DNA from: CAYVZU01 sp964455935
GTDB lineage: Bacteria; Fibrobacterota; CAYVZU01
Direction of reading: 5' to 3'
Assembly: GCA_964455935.1 (NCBI GenBank)
Contig: CAYVZU010000088.1
Location: 1 to 16,618, forward strand
DNA length: 16,618 bases
Position numbers and translations under genes: made by a program. A model generated the notes under the pieces. That model had not been told where the DNA came from. It made no database searches and saw only the letters and a list, made by a program, of their open reading frames with translations. Positions 1 through 8,396 of the stretch are shown one piece after another (position 1 is the stretch's first letter; each line of letters begins with the position of its first letter).

Positions 1-2061
1 CCCCCCGCCAAACCCAATGCGCTTCTCCCGGGCCGTCGGGATCGGCTGAAACGAGAGCGGCCGGTCTTTTTGGCTGCGGAACTCGTCCACTTCGTAGAAT
101 CGTCCGCCCGTGATCTCGGCGATCCGGCGCAGCAGGTCCCGGCGCGCGGCCAGCGTCTTCCATTCCAGCGGACTCTCGATTACAGTGAAGCCGCCTTCGC
201 GACGCTCGCGCAGCCCGCTGCTTCGGGTTGCCGTGCACACATAGCGGATGTCTCCGGCCAAACCCACGGGAACCGAGAGCGAATACGTGCCGGGTGATTC
301 GGAGACCGCGGCAAGCCGATAATGGGCCAATGGCTTGCCGTCATGGCGAAGCTCCAAAGCAACCTCGGCATCCTCGATCGGCCGGCGCGCCGCATCGCGC
401 AGCCGGGCTGTGACACCGAGATTCTCCCCCTGCACCAATTCGGTCTTGTCCAGCGATACCAAGAGCGGGCCCGCCTCTTCCGGGGCCGCGGCCCAACGCA
501 CCCAGACCGGCCACAGGCTGTCGACCCCCGCCTCGGCCGAGGGGCCGACAAAACTCCAGGACCAGCGTTCGACTCTCCAATCCGTCAGGATCTTCCCCCG
601 GCCCAGGGCTTTCCAGAAGAGCAAAGGGAACACACCCGATTGGTCCGCAATCTCCAAGACCGGAACCGCCCCCCGGCCGGGTTCGCCTTGGTAGCGCGCA
701 ACGGGCGGCAACCGGCCCCAGTCGGGCGAGACCGCCTGTCCATATTCAAGTAGCTGCGAACTCCGGCCCCAAGCGCCGGGCCGGATTTGCTCCGCGATGG
801 AGGGACTCTGGTACGACAGCCCGCTTGAGCATGGCAGCCAATCCACGGCCGTTGCGGTCTGGCCGCAGCTATTGCCCAACAGAATCAGCCCCTTGCCGGC
901 GGCGACGGCCGCCCGCAGTTTCTCGACGGAGCCTGGACCCAGTGATCCAACGGGCCGGTTGTGCAGGACAACAACATCACTGGAATCCGCCAGAGCCCGT
1001 TCTATGAAGTCCCGGGCTGTGTGTTCGTCCGTCGCGCGCAGAAGCACGGTCGATTTCAGCGCAATGTGCGGATCGGCCGACAGCGCGCGTTGCAGGAAGC
1101 GCTGGTCCAGGCAGGGCGCCGCAAAGAGCGCGGCCACGCGGATGCGGGACTTGAGGATGTTGATTGCGATGCGCCTCATGTTATTCTTTCCGTTGCGCTC
1201 GGAAAGCCCGGGGGCGTCGACACGAATGGTCCACTCCTGTCTGCCGGTTCGCACGGGCCGGGGTTCGAGCGGGACTGCGACCAATCCTGCGGCGGAAGCG
1301 GGCAGCTCTCCCCGCGCAAGCACCGTTTTGCCATCGGTGATGCTCACCCGGCCCGGCGCGGGCAGGCGCGCATTCGTTTTAACGAGGACCCGAAGCGGGC
1401 ACGGGGAACCAACGAGGGCCGAGGCGGGCGCATCGACGCGCTCGATTCCCACGTCGGCCGGCTCCTGGGAATCGCCCACGGCAATACAATGGAACGGCAG
1501 GCCGGTGGAGGCGGCCCATTGCTCGGGATCGGGGCCGCTGTTGCAAAGACCGTCGCTGAGGAGGATGATCCCGGATAGGCGGGCCCGGGCTGTATTGGCG
1601 AAGCCTTCCCGGATCGAGGACAGATCGGTGCAAGCATCGGCAAAGAGTGCGGAATCCGCTTGCCGTGGCTCAAAAACGGCCCCATGCCGGCCAAAGCGTA
1701 CCCAGCGGAATTCGGGATTTCCGCGGCCTGCGAACGAAGCCCAAAAGGAGGATTTCTCGATCAGGTCCAGCACGGGTTGATAGCGCTTTCCGGCCGCGTC
1801 GTCCGCGGCGAGACTGGCCGAGGCATCGACCGCCACCAGGACAAGCGGCCGTTCAAGCGAGTTCCATTTGAAAACAAGGACCGGCGCAAGCGCGCCGAAC
1901 GCAAGCAGAAGGCTTGCGGCCCAGCGCAGAACGAGCAGAACCTTCCATCGGCCGTCGGCAAGCCCCGAAGGCCGGCCCATCCACAGCGGAAGCATGGCAA
2001 GCGCGACGGCCGCGATCAACAGGGGCCAACGCGACCACAGGGCTTCCAAATGAAGGATCAT
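1..2061 (-). CDS. VWA-domain membrane protein with GATase-like region (partial, C-terminus cut by window edge)
   Basis: The minus frame is open from an ATG at 2061 to base 1 (687 codons, no stop), so the C-terminus lies outside the window. Two hydrophobic segments (about residues 13-28 and 41-65) should anchor it in the inner membrane. A von Willebrand A fold follows, with the metal-site motif DASAS (D79, S81, S83) after LVLVAV and a later strand GIILLSDG (164-171). Residues about 305-410 look like a class I glutamine-amidotransferase-type fold (VVVLHNRP, then AAGKGLILLGNSCG), and beta-rich sequence follows to about 630. Large bacterial membrane proteins combining VWA and GATase-like regions are known, often near MoxR/Bat-type genes, with no defined reaction. 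The start overlaps the nadB stop as ATGA, so coupled translation is likely. GC-rich third positions match the neighbours. The architecture is well supported; the biochemical role is unknown. Confidence 0.8.
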   Translation of the reverse strand, partial: MILHLEALWSRWPLLIAAVALAMLPLWMGRPSGLADGRWKVLLVLRWAASLLLAFGALAPVLVFKWNSLERPLVLVAVDASASLAADDAAGKRYQPVLDLIEKSSFWASFAGRGNPEFRWVRFGRHGAVFEPRQADSALFADACTDLSSIREGFANTARARLSGIILLSDGLCNSGPDPEQWAASTGLPFHCIAVGDSQEPADVGIERVDAPASALVGSPCPLRVLVKTNARLPAPGRVSITDGKTVLARGELPASAAGLVAVPLEPRPVRTGRQEWTIRVDAPGLSERNGKNNMRRIAINILKSRIRVAALFAAPCLDQRFLQRALSADPHIALKSTVLLRATDEHTARDFIERALADSSDVVVLHNRPVGSLGPGSVEKLRAAVAAGKGLILLGNSCGQTATAVDWLPCSSGLSYQSPSIAEQIRPGAWGRSSQLLEYGQAVSPDWGRLPPVARYQGEPGRGAVPVLEIADQSGVFPLLFWKALGRGKILTDWRVERWSWSFVGPSAEAGVDSLWPVWVRWAAAPEEAGPLLVSLDKTELVQGENLGVTARLRDAARRPIEDAEVALELRHDGKPLAHYRLAAVSESPGTYSLSVPVGLAGDIRYVCTATRSSGLRERREGGFTVIESPLEWKTLAARRDLLRRIAEITGGRFYEVDEFRSQKDRPLSFQPIPTAREKRIGFGGG

Positions 2062-3671
2062 TTACCGCGAAGAAGGGTGTTGCGTTTCCAGTGACGATCG
2101 TTGCGGCGCGGGTAGTCGGTGTTGCAGTGCAGGCCCCGGCTTTCCTTTCGTTTCAGCGCGCAGAGGACGATCAACTTCGCGACGGTGGCGATGTTGCGGA
2201 GTTCCACGACCTCCGGCCTGACCTTGGTGCGGCGGTAGAACTCCTCGATTTCTTTGGCGATAAGCTGGATGCGGCGAAGCGCCCACCGCAAGCGGTGATT
2301 GCTGCGAACAATGCCCACGTAATCCCACATAAGCTGGCGGATCTCGTTGCGGTCGTGCGCTAGTACCACCCATTCGGACATGTCGGTGGTCCCCGAATCG
2401 TCCCAGGCCGGCACGCGCGCGGGCAGGAGCGCTGTCGCGCGCTCGGCGCAGGCGGCCCGGCAGGCTCGGTTGGCGAAGACAACCGCCTCGAGCAGCGAAT
2501 TGGAGGCCAGACGATTTGCACCGTGCACACCCGTGCAGGCGGTCTCGCCGCAGGCGTACAGCCGTTGAATCGTCGTCCGTCCGTCGGCATCCACCAGGAC
2601 GCCGCCGCACATATAATGCGCGGCTGGAACCACGGGGATCATCTTCCGGGTGATGTCGAGGCCGGCCTTGAGGCAATTGCGAAAAATATTTGGGAATTTA
2701 TGCCGGGTGATTCGAGGGTCTTTGGCCGTCACATCGAGGTGAACATACGGCGCGCCGCGGCGTTTCATTTCCTCGTCAATCGCGCGCGCCACAATATCGC
2801 GGGGCGCCAGCGAGCCCATGGGGTGCTTGCCTTTCATCAGCAGCCGGCCGTCGAGGGCCCGCAGTTCCGCTCCATACCCGCGCACGGCCTCGGAGATCAG
2901 AAAGGCTTTCTTCCCTTCGGGATCGTACAGGGTCGTTGGATGGAACTGCATGAATTCGAGGTTTGCGACCGCGGCTCCGGCCCGGTAGGCCATGGCGATT
3001 CCATCGCCCGTGGCGATCTCGGGATTTGTGGTAAACTGATAGACCTGGCCGGTTCCGCCCGTGGCCAGCACGGTGATCTTCGACAGGAATGGCCGGACCT
3101 TGTTGGTCTCCTCGTCCAACGCATACACTCCATAGCAGTGGATCCCGCGGTCTCGCGGATGCTTTTTGAGGTTATGTTCGGTGATTAGATCGATGCCAAT
3201 GTGGTTCTCGCGAATGGCGATTCGGGGATGGCGCCGGGCCCGGCGCAACAAGGCCCGTTCAATTTCCCGTCCGGTCAGGTCCTTGGCGTGCACAATGCGG
3301 TTTACGCTGTGGCCTCCCTCGCGGCCCAGGTCCAGAGTCCGGCCGGCCTTCATGTCCGTTTTGCGGGTGAAACGAACGCCATAACGGATGAGGTCGTCAA
3401 TGGCCGAGGGGCCTTCCCGAACCAGAATGTCCACGGCTTCTTCGTCGCAGAGCCCGGCCCCGGCCCGAAGAGTGTCCTGCGAATGCAGGAGCGGCGAGTC
3501 ATTGCCGGCCAGCGCCGAGGCCACGCCGCCCTGCGCGTGATTGGTGTTCGAGACGCTGTCGCGCTTCTTGGTCAGGAGAATGACACGCCCATGGCAGGCG
3601 GCCTTCAAGGCGAAGATGAGGCCCGCAATCCCCGAACCCAGAACAAGAAAATCGGTTTTCTCAGGTTTCAT
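2058..3671 (-). CDS. nadB: L-aspartate oxidase
   Basis: 537 residues, the usual NadB length. It oxidises L-aspartate to iminoaspartate with FAD, the first step of de novo NAD synthesis; in anaerobes fumarate can be the electron acceptor. Visible landmarks: N-terminal dinucleotide motif VLGSGIAGL (10-18), TNHAQGGVASAL (43-54), HSVNRIVHAKDLTGREIE (121-138), ATGGTGQVY (203-211), QFHPT with H244, EAVRGYGAEL with R264 (counterpart of the catalytic arginine), AAHYMCGGV with H352, and the FAD-site stretch YACGETACTGVHGANRLASN (372-391). The C-terminal helical domain is complete. The ATG at 3671 has a good ribosome site (GGAGAAG) and overlaps the upstream TPR stop as ATGA. A longer in-frame start at 4046 would lie wholly inside the TPR gene and is rejected. 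No nadA or nadC is seen here. Confidence 0.96.
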   Translation of the reverse strand: MKPEKTDFLVLGSGIAGLIFALKAACHGRVILLTKKRDSVSNTNHAQGGVASALAGNDSPLLHSQDTLRAGAGLCDEEAVDILVREGPSAIDDLIRYGVRFTRKTDMKAGRTLDLGREGGHSVNRIVHAKDLTGREIERALLRRARRHPRIAIRENHIGIDLITEHNLKKHPRDRGIHCYGVYALDEETNKVRPFLSKITVLATGGTGQVYQFTTNPEIATGDGIAMAYRAGAAVANLEFMQFHPTTLYDPEGKKAFLISEAVRGYGAELRALDGRLLMKGKHPMGSLAPRDIVARAIDEEMKRRGAPYVHLDVTAKDPRITRHKFPNIFRNCLKAGLDITRKMIPVVPAAHYMCGGVLVDADGRTTIQRLYACGETACTGVHGANRLASNSLLEAVVFANRACRAACAERATALLPARVPAWDDSGTTDMSEWVVLAHDRNEIRQLMWDYVGIVRSNHRLRWALRRIQLIAKEIEEFYRRTKVRPEVVELRNIATVAKLIVLCALKRKESRGLHCNTDYPRRNDRHWKRNTLLRGK

Positions 3672-4672
3672 TTTTTCTTCTCCAGGCGTTGGAGCCTCTC
3701 GTGGGCTCTTTTTCGGATCGGCTGTAGGTCCCTGGCCCAGGAGGGCGTGACAATTTCCAGGGCCCCCCGATACGCGCCAATGGCTTCCGCACGCCGGCCC
3801 AGCGCTTCCAGGGCTACGGCTCGCTTGTAGTTGCACTCGACCTCCGCGATGCGGCTGTGCGTGGGACGCGACTTGTATTGGCCAAGGAGCCGGCGATAGC
3901 CGGCCTCCGCTTTTTTCCAGTCTTTCATGCGAAAGAGAATATCGCTTCGCGCCCGGAGGAAAATCGTGTTGGATGGGTATGTGCGCAGAAAGCCATCGGC
4001 CAATGCCAGCGCGGAGTCGGTCCGTCCTTCGGCGTAATAGGCCCACAGGAGGGAATACCGCGCCGGGTGGTTCAGATAACGTCCCTTGTTCATGGCCAGC
4101 CGCAGTTCACGACGGCCCTTTTCGCGCTCGTCCATGAAATGGAACCACCGCACAAACCGGGTCACCTTGCCTTTCCAATAATGATAAACGCCCAGGCCGG
4201 CATAGGCATCGATCATGGAATCGTCCAGCTCCAGGCTCTTCTCAAGGGCGGAAATTCCTTTTAGACCATGAAGAATGGAGGAAATCCAGGACCTGGTTTT
4301 CTCTTCATACGAGGCCATGGCTCCATAGCCAAGCCCTCGGTACAAAAACAACTCGGCCCTTTTTCCCTTGCGCAGGTTCTCGGAGCGGTCCAGCGTCGCC
4401 TGGCAGAGGGCATATAGGCTTTTTCCATCCCGGTAGTCCTGTTCCTCGATCATGCGGTATTGCAGCAGGAGGCACTTGAAAAACGGTCCGGCCGGATGCT
4501 GGGCGGGGATTTTCCCAAAAAGCGACTCGGCGCTGGAATAGTCCTGGTGCCCGGCTGACTCCAGCCCGGCCCGGATCAGGCCGTCGATCGAAACGTCGTT
4601 GGCCCAGGCCTGGACGGCGAAGCATACAAAAGCGGCAAGCAGACGGATTCCGTCCAGGCGTTTTGGGGGCAT
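3668..4672 (-). CDS. exported TPR-repeat protein
   Basis: 334 residues. The N-terminus (KR, then LLAAFVCFAVQAWA, probable cleavage after A24) reads as a Sec signal peptide, so the protein is probably periplasmic or outer-membrane associated. The rest is almost entirely helical with TPR-like pairs: around residues 36-56, 140-170 (ALEKSLELDDSMIDAYAGLG), 205-240 (LLWAYYAEGRTDSALALADG), 245-275 and 285-315 (KRAVALEALGRRAEAIGAY). It has no enzymatic motif. The gene starts one base into the stop of the upstream M23 gene (TGATG) and ends in a 4-base overlap with nadB, so it is the middle member of a coupled row. A scaffold or partner role for the M23 protein is plausible inference only. Confidence 0.8.
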   Translation of the reverse strand: MPPKRLDGIRLLAAFVCFAVQAWANDVSIDGLIRAGLESAGHQDYSSAESLFGKIPAQHPAGPFFKCLLLQYRMIEEQDYRDGKSLYALCQATLDRSENLRKGKRAELFLYRGLGYGAMASYEEKTRSWISSILHGLKGISALEKSLELDDSMIDAYAGLGVYHYWKGKVTRFVRWFHFMDEREKGRRELRLAMNKGRYLNHPARYSLLWAYYAEGRTDSALALADGFLRTYPSNTIFLRARSDILFRMKDWKKAEAGYRRLLGQYKSRPTHSRIAEVECNYKRAVALEALGRRAEAIGAYRGALEIVTPSWARDLQPIRKRAHERLQRLEKKK

Positions 4673-7101
4673 CAGTTCCGCCCAATACGAAACGCCACGG
4701 TCCTGGTTGAGCTATTGCCGGCGGCATCGACCACAATGATGCGCAGCACATGCGGTCCGGGCATTAGTTCGCGCGTGCGGCCGATGCCAACCCGGCTCCG
4801 CTCGGGATCGTATTCGTTGATCCAGATTTCGCTGTCGATCCACGTTTTAATCTGCAGGTCCGAGCCGATACCGCTGCCTTTTTCCACAATCCGGAAATGG
4901 ATGTCGATTGGGGAGCTGAACAGGCTCTGGTTGTCGGTGATGGAGAGATCGCGGATCACCGGGGCCACGGTGTCCGTCATGATCGCAAATGGCCGCAGGC
5001 CGGAGGCCTGTGCGCGAAGGCGGCGCGATTTGGCATCGTAGCGGCTGTCGCAATGGCCCCAGTCCCTTCCCGTCCACTGGTAGATGGCCGTGCGGGCAAG
5101 GTGGGTGGTGTCATCCAGGGTGATTTCCATTTCGAAGCGCCGATCGGTATAAAACCACGATGGGTTCGCGGAGTAGGCTTTGCTGCGGTGCGCAAGACCG
5201 GACGACGGATCACCCGACAGATCGTTTCTCTGACGCAGCTCCGCGATCAAGGGCCGGATCACGCAGTTGTTGGGGAATTCCAGGCCGGCCAGGCTGTCGA
5301 ACGAGCTTAGATAGCCACCCGATTCCGGCCGAATGCGATAGGGCCGAATCATGTGCGTTTTCCGGACCGAATCATCCGGAAAGAATGCGAGGACCTGGCC
5401 GCTGTTAAGATCTCGCAAAGACAAATCGGCCTGGCCGGTCCAGGTTTCCGGGGCTGTGCGGCGCAGGGGAATCGAGATCGCGCCGGAGGTGTCGGCGAAC
5501 CGAAGTATCAGGCGTGGCTCCCGGGACGATTGGGGCGCGGCCAGGACCTGAATCTGCGCGGTTTCGCCGCGCCATGTCAGATCGAGACCGGAAATAGGCG
5601 GCTCTTTGCCCGGATCCGCAAGAGCACAGTATAGCGGCTGTCCCGCCTGTCCAAGGGAATCGACAATGCTTCCGCGGAGTAACTCCATACCTTTTGGTAA
5701 TCGCGGAAGGCGTATGGAGAACGTGGAGTCGGGGAACCGGACCCTGTGCGCCGCCAGTATTTTCCAGGTTCGGGTGTCGCTCGAACCTTCGATCCGCAGC
5801 CATTGAAGCGGAAAGCTGCCGCGTTCAATCCGGGCCTGCACGGCATCGCCGGTCGAGTCCCTGAAAGCCCGGAACAGGTTTAAAGCGGGCGGCTGACCCA
5901 GCCCCAGAACGCCTTCGGTGCATGTGCGATTGCCGGACGCGTCCTCCAGTTCAACCCGAATCCGGTGCAGCCCGGGTTTGCGTTGCGCCGCGCGAATCAG
6001 CCCATCGCCTTCCCCGAATCGGCCGTAGATGGGAAGCTTGCTGCCGAATTCACGATAGAGTTTTTCAAAGGACGCCTTGTCCCATGGGCTCCCCTTGTTG
6101 TCGCGGTCCAGGAGAATTTGCCGGCTGATTTCGTAGGGCAGGGTGTCATAGTGAGCTCGAAACACCAGAGAGTCGTTGATCCAGAGCGCCCGGGCATAGT
6201 CGGCCAGAGAGTAATTCAGATCCGCCTGGTCCGAGCCGTCGATGGCAAGCCCAATGGTCCCTGATACCCAGGGGGTGTCGGCCAGTGCGCTTGTTCCGGC
6301 CGCGGAACGCGCGCTTCTCCATGTCGCGACCTGGTCCGCGGCGTTCACGGTCGAAGATGGATCGATTGGACGAATTAGAATATCGCCAATCATCGGCGGC
6401 CGGCTGTCGCTTACGGGAAATCCATAGCGAAGCGGGTTGAGGGGATATTGATGGACGCGGTCGCGGATTTCGAAATGCAAATGAGGAAAACCGGCCCCGC
6501 TTTCGCCCGAGTACCCCAGGATATCACCGCGCGCAAAGCGGATCGGCTTTTTTGCATACAGCGGATTTTCATCCAGGAGAAGATTGATTCGGTAGCGTCC
6601 GGACCGTTTTTGCTCGGAATAGACGATCCGATCCAGAGCGGCGCAGAATCGTTCGAGGTGCGCGTATACGGCGATGCGGCCGTCGTCCAACTGCAGGTAA
6701 ATGGCCCGTCCGTATCCCCATGGCGAAACGGAAAGGCGGACCACGCGGCCCGCGGCCACGGCCCGCACGGGTTCTCCGGCGCGCCCGCCGGTGGAAAGGT
6801 CAATGCCCGAATGAATATGGCCCGAGCGGTATTCGCCGAACGACGAGGTCAGGACGGGCTCGCGCGCCATGGGCCAGAGATATCCGGGAGAAACGGGCGG
6901 AGCGGCGCTCAAGGATGAAAAAACCAGGATTGGGATTGCGGCCGCAGCCAGGGATTTGGAGAGGACTCTTTGCAATTGAAACAGAGGTCCGACTGCTAAA
7001 AAGGTTTCTCTGAATCTCATGCTGGTGAGCTGACCGAGGCGTCTTTGGACTGCGCGGCTCACAATCAATATTGAAACTCCGATCAGATGTTGAGAAAGCA
7101 T
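4672..7101 (-). CDS. exported M23 (LytM-type) metallopeptidase with long beta-rich C-terminus
   Basis: 809 residues from the ATG at 7101. The M23 domain spans about residues 78-225. HSGID (H97, D101), YAHLE (H148) and PHLHFE (H207, H209) give the zinc ligands and catalytic histidines expected of enzymes that cut peptidoglycan peptides. About 58 residues separate YAHLE from HLHFE, longer than in compact LytM domains, because of an insertion around 152-188. The remaining roughly 580 residues are beta-rich and end in an Ig-like domain (about 705-809) with the strand ending VVDAAGNSSTRTVAF. A signal peptide is present (SKSLAAAAIPILVFSSLSAAP, about 49-68). The start is uncertain: ATG 7101 and ATG 7020 both lack a good ribosome site, and a TTG at 6975 would give the most ordinary signal peptide. 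It probably acts on the cell wall and is first in the row with the TPR, nadB and VWA genes. Confidence 0.85.
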   Translation of the reverse strand: MLSQHLIGVSILIVSRAVQRRLGQLTSMRFRETFLAVGPLFQLQRVLSKSLAAAAIPILVFSSLSAAPPVSPGYLWPMAREPVLTSSFGEYRSGHIHSGIDLSTGGRAGEPVRAVAAGRVVRLSVSPWGYGRAIYLQLDDGRIAVYAHLERFCAALDRIVYSEQKRSGRYRINLLLDENPLYAKKPIRFARGDILGYSGESGAGFPHLHFEIRDRVHQYPLNPLRYGFPVSDSRPPMIGDILIRPIDPSSTVNAADQVATWRSARSAAGTSALADTPWVSGTIGLAIDGSDQADLNYSLADYARALWINDSLVFRAHYDTLPYEISRQILLDRDNKGSPWDKASFEKLYREFGSKLPIYGRFGEGDGLIRAAQRKPGLHRIRVELEDASGNRTCTEGVLGLGQPPALNLFRAFRDSTGDAVQARIERGSFPLQWLRIEGSSDTRTWKILAAHRVRFPDSTFSIRLPRLPKGMELLRGSIVDSLGQAGQPLYCALADPGKEPPISGLDLTWRGETAQIQVLAAPQSSREPRLILRFADTSGAISIPLRRTAPETWTGQADLSLRDLNSGQVLAFFPDDSVRKTHMIRPYRIRPESGGYLSSFDSLAGLEFPNNCVIRPLIAELRQRNDLSGDPSSGLAHRSKAYSANPSWFYTDRRFEMEITLDDTTHLARTAIYQWTGRDWGHCDSRYDAKSRRLRAQASGLRPFAIMTDTVAPVIRDLSITDNQSLFSSPIDIHFRIVEKGSGIGSDLQIKTWIDSEIWINEYDPERSRVGIGRTRELMPGPHVLRIIVVDAAGNSSTRTVAFRIGRN

Positions 7102-7258
7102 AGAAATCTAAGATATTAAAAAACAAACTCCCCTGCGAGAAAGACGTTTTGAAAAACGGCGGAATGAATTTCCAGGGCAGTTAAGCGTCCAAGCCGCATT
7201 CCGTTGCACGAGTTCGGCATTGTTCGGATATCGCCAGGTCCGGAAACCAAAATTGAAT
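7102..7258. other. intergenic region between kdsA and the M23 gene
   Basis: 157 bases with no gene. On the minus strand a weak promoter candidate can be drawn (TTGGAC at 7192-7187, 17-base spacer, ATTCAT at 7169-7164), but the -10 matches only half the consensus. A short inverted repeat, CGTTTT/AAAACG, lies at 7145-7158 and has no following T-run on the minus strand, so it is not called a terminator. Whether the M23 row has its own promoter or reads through from kdsA cannot be decided. Confidence 0.3.
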
Positions 7259-8080
7259 TTAAAAGCCTTTTGCCAACCGGTCCAGCGCGACTACTTGGCG
7301 AATCAGCGTATCCAGCTGGGCCAATCGGAGGCTTGTGGCGGAGTCCGACAACGCTTTCTTTGGGTTGGGATGAACCTCAAGAAACAGCCCGTCGATACCG
7401 GCGGCGGCGGCGGCGAAGGCCAGCGTGGAAATCCTTGCCGCATCGCCGCCCGAGGCTGTGCCGCGGGCGCCGGGTTTTTGAACGGCATGGGTTGCATCGA
7501 AAATCACGGGCACGCCCAACTCGCGCATGGTGGGCAGGCCGCACATGTCCACCACCAGGTTGTTGTAGCCGAAGAGCGTTCCGCGCTCGGTGAGCGAGAC
7601 ATTGCGATTACCGGCTTTGCGGACCTTTTCAATGCTGTTGCGCATATCCCAGGGCGCCATGAATTGGCCTTTCTTGATATTGACCGGTTTGCCCGTTTGG
7701 GCCGCGGCCACCAGCAGGTCGGTCTGGCGGCAGAGAAAAGCCGGGATTTGAATGATGTCAGCCACTTTGGCCACGGGCTTTGCATGGGAAACGCAATGAA
7801 TGTCGGTCAGCACGGGAAGGCCGAACTTCTTTTTAACCCCGGCCAGAATCTCCAGACCGGCCTCAAGCCCCGGTCCCCGGAAGGAATCGTGCGCACTGCG
7901 ATTGGCTTTATCAAAGGAGGCCTTGAAGATGACGGGGCAGCGATGTTTCCGGCCGATCCGCTTGAGGGCAGCGGCAATCTCGAAGCAGAGATCCTTCGAT
8001 TCGATGACGCACGGGCCGGCAATCAGAACAAGCGTCTTGGGCTTCTTTCTAGTTCCGAGAAGACTGAAGATTTCAGGCAT
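7259..8080 (-). CDS. kdsA: 3-deoxy-8-phosphooctulonate synthase (Kdo-8-phosphate synthase)
   Basis: 273 residues from the ATG at 8080. It condenses phosphoenolpyruvate with arabinose 5-phosphate to Kdo 8-phosphate, the committed step to the LPS inner-core sugar, in the cytoplasm. The barrel motifs are clear: IAGPCVIES (20-28), IFKASFDKANRS, LTDIHC, ADIIQIPAFLCRQTDLL, VNIKKGQF, GYNNLVVDM, VIFDATHAVQKPG and FLEVHPNP. Cysteine 24 in GPCVIE is the hallmark of the metal-dependent class (as in Aquifex), where the E. coli enzyme has asparagine. An in-frame TTG at 8095 would add MYFFR; ATG 8080 is preferred because family members begin close to the first barrel strand, although neither has a strong ribosome site. 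The gene begins 44 bases after the DUF2283 gene on the same strand, so co-transcription is possible. No other Kdo or LPS gene is in the window. Confidence 0.95.
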   Translation of the reverse strand: MPEIFSLLGTRKKPKTLVLIAGPCVIESKDLCFEIAAALKRIGRKHRCPVIFKASFDKANRSAHDSFRGPGLEAGLEILAGVKKKFGLPVLTDIHCVSHAKPVAKVADIIQIPAFLCRQTDLLVAAAQTGKPVNIKKGQFMAPWDMRNSIEKVRKAGNRNVSLTERGTLFGYNNLVVDMCGLPTMRELGVPVIFDATHAVQKPGARGTASGGDAARISTLAFAAAAAGIDGLFLEVHPNPKKALSDSATSLRLAQLDTLIRQVVALDRLAKGF

Positions 8081-8124
8081 GCGGAAAAAATACAATCATC
8101 TTCAGGCGTGAAGGAACTTGGGAC

Positions 8125-8394
8125 TCAGGCTGCTTTCAAAGGCAGAAGTTCTTCTTCGGGAACGGGCGGGACTTGGAGATCGATCAGGGCCTTATTGATG
8201 GATGCGGAGGTAACTTGGGTCGGCGACACAATCTCAAGCCCGATGAGAGTGCCGGTTTCATTGTAGTCGGCTACAAGGTCCGGCCCAATACGACGGGTTT
8301 TCGCGCTCTTCTCATTCAGGTTCCGGGCCAAGTACAGATAGGCCGCAATAGGTCTTCCTCTGCGGAAGGTAATTTCAAGATAACGGTCTTGCAT
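8125..8394 (-). CDS. DUF2283-family small protein, possible antitoxin
   Basis: 89 residues from the ATG at 8394, which has GGA six bases upstream; a TTG at 8400 would overlap the previous stop as TTGA but has no spaced ribosome site. The sequence reads IGPDLVADYNETGTLIGLEI near the middle, the pattern typical of DUF2283 (an acidic tyrosine strand, then G-LIG-EI), and ends in a proline/glutamate-rich tail (LQVPPVPEEELLPL). No DNA-binding motif is obvious. DUF2283 proteins are often encoded directly after DUF4258 proteins, as here. By analogy with toxin-first modules such as HigBA it may be the antitoxin of the preceding gene. That function is inferred, not shown. Confidence 0.75.
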   Translation of the reverse strand: MQDRYLEITFRRGRPIAAYLYLARNLNEKSAKTRRIGPDLVADYNETGTLIGLEIVSPTQVTSASINKALIDLQVPPVPEEELLPLKAA

Positions 8395-8396
8395 GA

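Noticed and set aside
797..1780. Plus-strand open frame of 327 codons
   Set aside because: Low-complexity Arg/Ser/Pro-rich composition with no family features. It lies opposite a coherent 687-codon VWA-protein frame whose GC-rich third positions create such shadows.
3672..4046. N-terminal extension of NadB by 125 residues
   Set aside because: It lies entirely inside the TPR gene, is Arg/Pro-rich nonsense, and family NadB begins right before the dinucleotide motif, matching the ATG at 3671 with its good ribosome site.
8081..8095. TTG start for kdsA
   Set aside because: It would add only MYFFR, uses a rare start codon and has no clear ribosome site; it is not excluded, only less likely than the ATG at 8080.
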